Source of the DNA: Alphaproteobacteria bacterium UBA1301
Lineage (GTDB): Bacteria > Pseudomonadota > Alphaproteobacteria > Micropepsales > Micropepsaceae
Reading direction: 5' to 3'
NCBI GenBank assembly: GCA_002307725.1
Contig: DBUB01000008.1
Span: 11,064 to 31,453 of the forward strand
DNA length: 20,390 nt
Shown: positions 14,627 through 20,390 of the stretch, piece after piece
Numbering within the stretch: the stretch's first letter is position 1
Layout of the letters: each line of letters opens with the position of its first letter
The notes under the pieces: generated by a model
Databases searched by the model: none
What the model saw: the letters and a program-made list of their open reading frames with translations, nothing else
What the model was told of the DNA's origin: nothing
Translations under genes and position numbers: made by a program

Positions 14627-17431
14627 CTATTTCATGTTTGTCGACAGTACGGCCAAGGCTGCCGCCGTTGTTGCCAAGGTACTAAAGATCGACGTCACAT
14701 CGACGATGGTTTGACGGAGGTCGTACTTGGCGATGTCGCGTCCGACATAAACCGCGCTTCCCGGCGGAATATCATCGCTCCCGACAAAATCGAACCAGGA
14801 ACTCTCCACCCGCCTTGCCGAACCATTTGGCAGGACCACGAATACCTCCGATTTATCGGCAAACTGCGAAAAGCCACCGGCCCGATCAATATATTCCGCA
14901 GCGGATAGCCCTGGTTGATAGGGCACGCTGTTCTGCTGCAAAACCTCGCCCATCACGGAAACAGCATAAGGCCGCTTGGGAACGTAAACGATGTCGCCAG
15001 CCTCAAGTAATGGATCCGCCGCGGGATTGGCTGCCAGCACCGCGGGATCGGCGGTTACCGTCATCCGGCCCAACGCTTTTTGATTTCTCAATTGATTGAC
15101 GTACCCCTGAAGCGCCACGAAGACCTCGGGCGAAAGTTTCGTGTCCGAAGAAGTCCGGCTTATACCAAGCAAAAGCTGGTCGTTGATCGCCTGCGCCGAA
15201 CGCCGGAAAGAGTCTTGCTCTATCGCGGCTATGGAGCGGCGTAGAAACACCGTGCCATAGGGATATGCGCTCTCGGTCAGACCCCCAGCGCGCATGAGAA
15301 CATCGGAAAGATGCTCGCCGCGAACAATCTGATAGCTACCAACCTGGCGGACCTCGCCCTGGACAGTTACCGCACCGACGCCGACTTTCGTAAACACCTC
15401 ATGAATGCGCACGCTATCGTGCGGAGATATGGTCATGCTGGCGCTCGATGCATCCGCCAGCGATACGGTGATGCGCTCGGTTTGGGCATTTCCGGTGCTG
15501 GTATCGACGTGGGTCGAAATCACCTCGATGGAAGTCCTGTCGGCCCATTGCGTAACGCCGCCTGCGGCCTCTATCAATGATTGGATGTCGGCGTTCGGTC
15601 CGATGAGATACAGCCCCGGTCCACGAATAGCGCCATCGACGTTCGTCGAATGATCCTGTAAAAAATTGATCAGCACCAGTGGATCGACATAAAGCTGCTT
15701 GGCAAGATCGTCGATACGCGCAACTTCGACATTGGACGCAATGCCTTTCTGGTCGATCTGGGTATCGAGATTACCCGGTTTCCCTGGTGGTGTCCCCTGC
15801 TGTTGCGGGTCCCCCCGCAAGTCCGCAGCCACGGAGTTGGAAGCTATATTCGCGGATTTTAGCGCTTCGAACTCCATTTCCTTCTCTCCGCCGCTCTTCG
15901 CCAACACGGCGGCAGCCACGCCGCTTGATCCCGCAGCGGTATTCGCGGCGCCAGCAGCACCTTGGGTAGTGCCTTCGGCCGTATCGGCGGCTTGCGGACT
16001 GCGAGTTGCTTCCTCCGTCGCGGCGCGCTGCTTTCCGTATTGCTGAACCGCCGCAAGAATCACCCGCGATTCGTCAATGGAAAAAACCCGAACGATATCG
16101 TCACTCTGAAGATCGAGGTCCTCGCTACCCTTGAGCACTGCTACTGGCGTGAACACCCGCAGCGTCCTGAGTTTGGTTACCGGATCGCGCCGCGAAATCA
16201 GCCCAATCAAAGTGTAGGGGTTTTCTCCCAACGCTCCAGGCGACTTCAGTAGTTTGGACAGTTTCGTGGTCTTGGCCGCATATTGCCCGGCGAGCGGCGA
16301 CCCACCTGCCAAGGTCGCCCGGTTGACCGTCTGATCTGCCGCAGGCTGAGCAAAAAGGATCTCACTGTCGCGCAGAACCTCGCGTTGACCTTCGAGCGCG
16401 GTCATCTGATTGCGGCCGTCACGCGCCACGCTCAAAATGGAGAGATGGTACTGGCCGCGCACTTCAAGCCCGCCGGCCAGAGCCAGCAATTCCTGCACGC
16501 CGACAGACGATCTCCCGGCAGCAATTTCATAGATACCAGGCCGGCGAACCCAGCCGGCAACAGCCGCGGTGGACCCAAGCGGCGGCACGATGATCCGGTC
16601 GCCGTCCGCCAGAGCGGTATGCTTTGACGCGGAATGACCGGTTAGAACGCTGTATAAATCGACCGTTATTTCACGCCCGCCGCGCAAGATATGGATGTTG
16701 CGCAAGCTGCCGGTTTTTTTGATACCGCCGGAAATTAAAATCGCATCGACGGCAGTGGAAAGACCGGTCAGCGTCCGGACACCGGGGCTGCCGACCTCGC
16801 CGGATACCAACACACTGATCTGGCGGAGTTTCCCGACGGAAACGAAGCCTTCCGTCGATACATAGGCACGATGAATGGCGGCAACGAGTTCCTGCCTAAA
16901 AGCCTGCAACGTCCGGCCGCTGGCGGAAACCGGATTCAAGCGCGGCAGCACGATACGGCCGTCACGATCCACCGTAACCCGATATTCGGAATTTTCCTGC
17001 CCGCGCAATGAAACGACAACTTCGTCGCCAGGACCCAAAATGTAATCGTCCTGCACCGCCCCCATCTGCGGCAGGGTCACCGACCGACCAGACCCCATTT
17101 GGTCATAGCCAAACTGGGTTAGCTTAGTCCCGGCCCGGTTCGACAAAATCTGTTCCAGCCTGGACGTAGGGAGCTGCGGGTTGGGAGCCGCATTGGGTTC
17201 AAGAATAGTCTCCTGAGACGACAGAGACTGGCCGCCAGTATTGCCCCTGCCCTGCTGCGCCTGTTGCTGCAACTGCATCAGCTGATCTGCGGACATGTTG
17301 GTCATCTGCTGAGCAGACGCATCTTCAGCCGGAAAAAAGAAAAGCCCTACGCATACTAATGCGCCGAAAACCGAAAAGCCGGTCAGAATATCCCGGCGAA
17401 ACTGACACAAAAGGTCTTTCCCAAACAACAT
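14627..17431 (-). CDS. Very long multi-SLBB polysaccharide export protein (Wza-related)
   Basis: A protein of 934 residues, against about 380 for E. coli Wza. An N-terminal hydrophobic segment (GFSVFGALVCVGLFFF) leads to ASA-QQ at 40/41, so a type I signal is likely; no convincing lipobox is present, unlike Wza. A Gln-rich stretch lies at 50-60. A polysaccharide export domain follows at about 125-205 (DDYILGPGDEVVVSLRG). SLBB-like repeats follow near 205-282, 289-362 and 375-450, then an Ala/Thr/Gln-rich linker (466-560), then further ones near 600-678, 686-817 and 822-897. The last 20 residues are hydrophobic (SIFSTLATTAAALAVLS) and might form the outer-membrane helix. ATG 17431 has GGGGAG upstream. 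It is first gene of the minus-strand operon with YjbH- and YjbF-like genes and probably forms the periplasm-to-surface channel. Confidence 0.88.
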   Translation of the reverse strand: MLFGKDLLCQFRRDILTGFSVFGALVCVGLFFFPAEDASAQQMTNMSADQLMQLQQQAQQGRGNTGGQSLSSQETILEPNAAPNPQLPTSRLEQILSNRAGTKLTQFGYDQMGSGRSVTLPQMGAVQDDYILGPGDEVVVSLRGQENSEYRVTVDRDGRIVLPRLNPVSASGRTLQAFRQELVAAIHRAYVSTEGFVSVGKLRQISVLVSGEVGSPGVRTLTGLSTAVDAILISGGIKKTGSLRNIHILRGGREITVDLYSVLTGHSASKHTALADGDRIIVPPLGSTAAVAGWVRRPGIYEIAAGRSSVGVQELLALAGGLEVRGQYHLSILSVARDGRNQMTALEGQREVLRDSEILFAQPAADQTVNRATLAGGSPLAGQYAAKTTKLSKLLKSPGALGENPYTLIGLISRRDPVTKLRTLRVFTPVAVLKGSEDLDLQSDDIVRVFSIDESRVILAAVQQYGKQRAATEEATRSPQAADTAEGTTQGAAGAANTAAGSSGVAAAVLAKSGGEKEMEFEALKSANIASNSVAADLRGDPQQQGTPPGKPGNLDTQIDQKGIASNVEVARIDDLAKQLYVDPLVLINFLQDHSTNVDGAIRGPGLYLIGPNADIQSLIEAAGGVTQWADRTSIEVISTHVDTSTGNAQTERITVSLADASSASMTISPHDSVRIHEVFTKVGVGAVTVQGEVRQVGSYQIVRGEHLSDVLMRAGGLTESAYPYGTVFLRRSIAAIEQDSFRRSAQAINDQLLLGISRTSSDTKLSPEVFVALQGYVNQLRNQKALGRMTVTADPAVLAANPAADPLLEAGDIVYVPKRPYAVSVMGEVLQQNSVPYQPGLSAAEYIDRAGGFSQFADKSEVFVVLPNGSARRVESSWFDFVGSDDIPPGSAVYVGRDIAKYDLRQTIVDVTSIFSTLATTAAALAVLSTNMK

Positions 17432-17511
17432 TCCAAGCAGCTCCCCGAGCTAGGTTTAGGACTTGCGCTTATGAGATTGCATGCCTATTGCACACTGTCC
17501 TCATAATAAAT

Positions 17512-17540
17512 TGTATAAGACTTATTTGCTGGATTCCCAA
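17512..17540 (-). promoter_or_regulatory. Probable sigma-70-type promoter of the SLBB-yjbH-yjbF operon
   Basis: Read on the minus strand, TTGGGA (17540-17535) and TATACA (17517-17512) are separated by exactly 17 bp, in an AT-rich patch about 80 bp upstream of the ATG at 17431. The -10 is followed by ATTTATTATG. Match and spacing are good, but there is no expression evidence. Confidence 0.5.
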
Positions 17541-17603
17541 TAGGATACCTTATAGAATCGATCTCGGATAAACATAGTAACGAACATTGTCAATTGCGCT
17601 TTG

Positions 17604-17621
17604 CGTACCGTGCACGGTACG
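17604..17621. repeat. Perfect 18-bp palindrome
   Basis: CGTACCGTGCACGGTACG is identical to its reverse complement. It lies 63 bp upstream of the predicted -35 of the minus-strand export operon and a few bases outside the ISAs1 remnant. It could be an operator for a dimeric regulator or part of the insertion target. Confidence 0.7.
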
Positions 17622-17626
17622 GAATC

Positions 17627-17818
17627 CAGGTTAATGCTCAAGCAATTTGCAGGAGGAAGCGGGGGTCCCAACCTGCTGTTTTTCTGCGGGTTTTGACACT
17701 GCCTTTGGTTTTGTTGGCGCGAACGAGGCCGAGTGCAAAGCGCCGGACGACAGCCATATTCTTGGCGCCATGCCCTGAGCGATAACGCGACAGGTCGTCC
17801 TTGAACACGACATCGAGC
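17627..17818 (-). pseudogene. ISAs1-family transposase, C-terminal remnant split by IS66
   Basis: The minus-strand frame ending at TGA 17638-17640 reads DVVFKDDLSRYRSGHGAKNM followed by AVVRRFALGLVRANK and AGWDPRFLLQIA. This is the C-terminal pattern of ISAs1-family (IS4-superfamily) transposases. The few preceding codons (MHWLL) lie at 20315-20305, on the other side of the IS66 element; joining the two flanks at the 8-bp duplication restores the frame MHWLLDVVFKDD. Everything upstream is replaced by an IS256-like end at about 20318. A possible end of the ancestral element is CAGGTTAATGCTC starting at 17627. Only about 60 codons survive, so the protein is non-functional. Confidence 0.75.
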
Positions 17819-17840
17819 GTAAGCGCGTAGGCGTGGCCGT

Positions 17841-19421
17841 TCAGATTTGGGCTTGATAATTCCAAGGAATGAGGGCGTCGAGATCGCGGTTGGGCCAGCC
17901 GGCGGCGATTCGCTCGAGGGTGAGCTTCGCCCACTTGTAAGGATCGACGCCGTTGATCTTGGCGGTTGTCAATAAGGTGGCAATGGTCGCCCACACGCGG
18001 CCACCGCCATCCGATCCTGCGAAGAGAGCATTTTTCCGCGTAATGGCCTGGGGCCTGATCAACCGTTCGACGATATTGGAGTCGATCTTGATGCGACCGT
18101 CGTCGAGGAAGCGCTCGAGCACCGCACGGCGGGTGATAGCGTAGCGGATCGCTTCGGCCAGCTTGGATTTTCCCGACAGACGCGGCAACTCGCGTTCCCA
18201 AAGCGTGAAGAGTTCGTCGATGATCGCACGCGAGCGCTGCTGGCGGATGGTGCAGCGGTACACGGGATCACGGCCACGGATTTCATCTTCGATCCGCCAC
18301 AACGGGGCCATCGCCTCGATTGTCCGCGTCGCAAAGGGTGAGCTTTCATTGGCATGCAATTCGTAGAATCGTCGTCTCACATGCGCCCAGCAACCCGCGA
18401 GCAGGACCACATCGTTGGTTCGCTCCGGTTTGGCCAAGCGGTTGTAGGCGGCATAGCCGTCGACCTGCAGAATGCCGCGATAGCCGGCCAGATGGCGCGC
18501 AACGCAATCGCCGCTGCGGCTGTCCTCGAACCTGTAGGCCACCATGGGCGGTCCACTGCCGCCAAAGGTCGTGTCGTCTCGCGCGTAAGCCCAGAGCCAC
18601 GCGGTTTTGACCTTGCCCGATCCCGGCGCTAAGGTCGGCAGCGTCGTTTCGTCGGCGAAGATGCGCATCCCCCGTTTGATGCGGGCCAGGATGGCGTCGG
18701 CCAAAGGTTCAAGTTCGAAGCCAACCCGACCCATCCATTGGGCCATCAGCGAGCGATCAATCTCTACGCCGTCGCGGGCATAGATGGCTTCCTGACGATA
18801 GAGCGGCAGGCCATCGGCGTATTTGGCAACCGCAATCTGGGCCAGCAGCGCCTCGGTCGGGATGCCGCCCTCGATCAGATGCGCCGGCGCCGGAGCCTGG
18901 AAGACACCGTCGCGGTCGCGATAGGCATATTTGGGCCGGCGCGTCACGATTACCCGGAACTTGGCCGGCGTCACGTCCAGGCGCTCGCTGACATCCTCGC
19001 CGATGCACACCTTTTCGAGGCCTTCGCAGCCAGGCGGAACCTCAGGCTCGATTACCACCTCCACGCGCTCCAGATGGGCGGCAAAGGCTTTGCGTGGCCG
19101 CGGCGTGCGAACCGTCTTGGCCTTCTTCTCCAGCGGCGCCGCAATCTCGGCCAGGCCCGTCTCGATCTCGTCGAACACGAAGGCACGCTGTTCGTCGTCG
19201 AGCCCGTCCCGCTTCAGCTTCTCGGAGCGGGCGCCGTAACGACTGCGTTCCAGCATCTTGATGATCGAGGTCAGCCGGGCATTGCGCTCATGGACCGTGG
19301 CATTGATGGCTTTCAGTTCGCAGACCTCAGCCTGGGCCTCTTTGGTCTCTTGGCTCAAGGCGAAGATCATCGCCTTCAGCGTATCCACATCGTTCGGGAG
19401 ATCGGCAAAAACCATGAGCAT
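17841..19421 (-). CDS. tnpC: IS66 transposase TnpC
   Basis: The DDE transposase of IS66 elements, 526 residues, normal length and undisrupted. The N-terminal 10-60 region is coiled-coil-like. The catalytic residues can be placed at Asp257 (RIFADETTLP), Asp321 (LQVDGYAAY) and Glu452 (SNIVERLIRP). The C-terminus has the usual IS66 tail (NGVDPYKWAKLTLERIA and ALIPWNYQ). ATG 19421 is used; a second ATG lies two codons on. It starts 66 bp after the tnpB stop. Its stop lies 22 bp from the element end at 17819. Confidence 0.95.
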   Translation of the reverse strand: MLMVFADLPNDVDTLKAMIFALSQETKEAQAEVCELKAINATVHERNARLTSIIKMLERSRYGARSEKLKRDGLDDEQRAFVFDEIETGLAEIAAPLEKKAKTVRTPRPRKAFAAHLERVEVVIEPEVPPGCEGLEKVCIGEDVSERLDVTPAKFRVIVTRRPKYAYRDRDGVFQAPAPAHLIEGGIPTEALLAQIAVAKYADGLPLYRQEAIYARDGVEIDRSLMAQWMGRVGFELEPLADAILARIKRGMRIFADETTLPTLAPGSGKVKTAWLWAYARDDTTFGGSGPPMVAYRFEDSRSGDCVARHLAGYRGILQVDGYAAYNRLAKPERTNDVVLLAGCWAHVRRRFYELHANESSPFATRTIEAMAPLWRIEDEIRGRDPVYRCTIRQQRSRAIIDELFTLWERELPRLSGKSKLAEAIRYAITRRAVLERFLDDGRIKIDSNIVERLIRPQAITRKNALFAGSDGGGRVWATIATLLTTAKINGVDPYKWAKLTLERIAAGWPNRDLDALIPWNYQAQI

Positions 19422-19487
19422 TTATGGCACAAAACGCGATTCATCGCTCGCATACTCACCGACGTGATTCACCGTGCCGCAACACAT

Positions 19488-19832
19488 TCAGCCCACTGAT
19501 TGCGGCCGATTTACTTCGATGGGGCGAACCTTCGTCCAGTCCATTCCATCGACCAATGCCAGCAATTGTGCGCTGTTCATCTGCACGCGGACATGGCCGA
19601 TGCGCGGCCAGCAGAAGTGCATTTTCTCAAGCCGCTTCGCAAAAAGACAAAGCCCGCTGCCGTCCCACCAGACAATTTTTATCCGGTCAGCACGCTTGGA
19701 TCTAAACACGTACAGCGCCCCATCGAATGGATTGGTTCCGCTATCGCGCACCAGCGCCATCAAACCGTCTGGTCACTTGCGGAAATCGACCGGATGGCTG
19801 GCAAGGAACACCTTGGTGCCCGCCGGGATCAT
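19488..19832 (-). pseudogene. tnpB: IS66 accessory protein TnpB with an in-frame stop at codon 20
   Basis: TnpB (IS66 Orf2) is needed for transposition of well-studied IS66 elements. Reading from ATG 19832 gives MIPAGTKVFLASHPVDFRK, then TGA (19775-19773), then PDGLMALVRDSGTNPFDGAL and so on to the normal end (GMDWTKVRPIEVNRPQS). Relatives have Gly at the stop position, so a GGA-to-TGA change fits. Frame is kept throughout; total 114 codons, the usual size. The ATG overlaps the tnpA stop (ATGA). Reinitiation at TTG 19763 would give a 91-residue protein without the conserved N-terminus. Confidence 0.9.
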
Positions 19833-20215
19833 GCCGAGCGCACCGCTCGGATCACCCGGCGCAAATGCTCTTCATCAATGTTCGCCGGCGCCCGCACTAC
19901 AGTCGAGCCGATGACGACCTCGACCATATCCGTTCCCCGCGTCTCGACTTCAACAAAACGCGGCCCCACCTCGTCGCGCCGGCCCGCCACTCCCTGGCGC
20001 AGCGCTTGTCGTTTCCAGACGAACAATTGCGCCGGAAGGACGCCGGCGTTCCGCGCGATCGCCGAAACGTTGACGCCAGGCTCCAGCGTCTTGGCCACCA
20101 AATCCGCCTTGAACCTCGCTGACCACCGCCGCCGTCCAGACACCGGCGCCCCTTCCAGCAAACTTACCGCCTCGATCACATGGAAGCTTTTGGTCTCAGG
20201 CACAGTCGCAGACAT
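19829..20215 (-). CDS. tnpA: IS66 accessory protein TnpA
   Basis: The first protein of IS66 elements, 128 residues. It has a helix-turn-helix of the transposase-8 type: RRRWSARFKADLVAKTLEPG, then VSAIARNAGVLPAQLFVWKR, residues about 28-69. A short beta-rich tail (MVEVVIGSTVVRAPANIDEE) follows. It probably binds DNA at the element ends. The stop overlaps the tnpB start by the ATGA arrangement at 19829-19832. No lesion is seen. The start is 81 bp inside the element end. Confidence 0.93.
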   Translation of the reverse strand: MSATVPETKSFHVIEAVSLLEGAPVSGRRRWSARFKADLVAKTLEPGVNVSAIARNAGVLPAQLFVWKRQALRQGVAGRRDEVGPRFVEVETRGTDMVEVVIGSTVVRAPANIDEEHLRRVIRAVRSA

Positions 20216-20317
20216 AGATCATCACACCCCTATCAGCCGCGATGTTCTACGATCCCAAGCCGCCCCGCCGCTACGTGGGGTAACCTTCACGCTTACCATC
20301 GAGCAGCCAGTGCATAC

Positions 20318-20390
20318 GGGAGTGTCAGATATTTTGTGTAAGAGCGGCCTCTGTGGTGGTTGAGGGTCATCGAACTGACCCCATGGGGTC
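20318..20390. mobile_element. Probable terminus of an IS256-family element running off the window
   Basis: From 20318 the sequence reads GGGAGTGTCAGATATTTTGT and continues GTAAGAGCGGCCTC, which resembles IS256-family terminal repeats as I remember them. It cuts the ISAs1 transposase frame directly: a stop appears in frame just upstream of MHWLL. The last 14 bases (GACCCCATGGGGTC, 20377-20390) are a perfect palindrome. No gene of the element lies within the window, so the family call is tentative. Confidence 0.5.

Larger units (their letters stand above)
17819..20296 (-). mobile_element. Complete IS66-family insertion sequence with 8-bp target duplication
   Basis: The element is 2478 bp, typical for IS66. 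Its ends are GTAAGCGCGTAGG at 17819 (plus strand) and, on the minus strand from 20296, GTAAGCGTGAAGG: 11 of 13 positions match and both begin with the family GTAAGCG. The direct repeat CATCGAGC is found at 17811-17818 and again at 20297-20304, the expected 8-bp duplication. It carries tnpA, tnpB and tnpC in the standard order on the minus strand. tnpB contains a stop codon, so the copy is probably not autonomous. The insertion target was an ISAs1 transposase remnant. Confidence 0.95.

Noticed and set aside
18738..19499. Plus-strand open frame (253 codons) opposite tnpC
   Set aside because: Antisense to tnpC with intact DDE residues; no signal or motif of its own.
1..20390. tRNA, rRNA, CRISPR array, phage or defence system
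   Set aside because: None seen by eye on either strand; genes present are polysaccharide and IS functions.

Overview
The window reads as chromosomal DNA of a Gram-negative proteobacterium, most likely an alphaproteobacterium. That guess rests on moderately high GC, an outer-membrane polysaccharide gene set, and IS21 and IS66 transposases of the type common in Rhizobiales and Rhodospirillales. It cannot be fixed to a genus from sequence alone. It is an exopolysaccharide/capsule locus flanked on both sides by insertion sequences and by the debris they left.

Left edge (1-2071): the right part of an IS21-family element. istA lacks its N-terminus (outside the window) and carries a frameshift. istB is nearly full length, with a nonsense codon five codons before its expected end. 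The element ends in two degenerate 21-bp repeats and a terminal TTGACA. Right beside it (2072-about 2500) are the tail of an unidentified gene and a collapsed two-domain nucleotidyltransferase gene of which only the first and last pieces remain.

Centre (2510-17431): on the minus strand, wzi-like, gmd and fcl form a probable operon for GDP-L-fucose synthesis and capsule attachment. gmd has an in-frame TAG at codon 243. A WecA/MraY-type initiating glycosyl-1-phosphate transferase diverges from wzi on the plus strand and is followed by an unrecognised polytopic membrane protein. A PMT/ArnT-type glycosyltransferase converges on that protein from the other side. Next comes a YjbE/GfcA-like Ser/Thr-tailed small secreted protein (plus), separated by a strong bidirectional-type hairpin terminator from a minus-strand operon. 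That operon holds a 934-residue multi-SLBB export protein, a YjbH/GfcD-like outer-membrane protein and a YjbF/GfcB-like lipoprotein. Together these look like initiation, sugar-nucleotide supply, glycan modification, and outer-membrane export and anchoring of one exopolysaccharide. No separate YjbG/GfcC gene, no Wzc-like kinase, and no Wzx or Wzy is present here.

Right edge (17627-20390): nested mobile DNA. A complete IS66-family element (17819-20296, tnpA-tnpB-tnpC) sits in the 3' end of an ISAs1-family transposase remnant, with a perfect 8-bp target duplication (CATCGAGC). The ISAs1 remnant is itself cut on its other side by what looks like an IS256-family terminus. tnpB carries an in-frame TGA, so the IS66 copy is probably not autonomous.

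The clearest observations are the three point nonsense codons and one frameshift spread over otherwise well-conserved genes, and the unusual YjbE/F/H plus giant-SLBB export module without YjbG.
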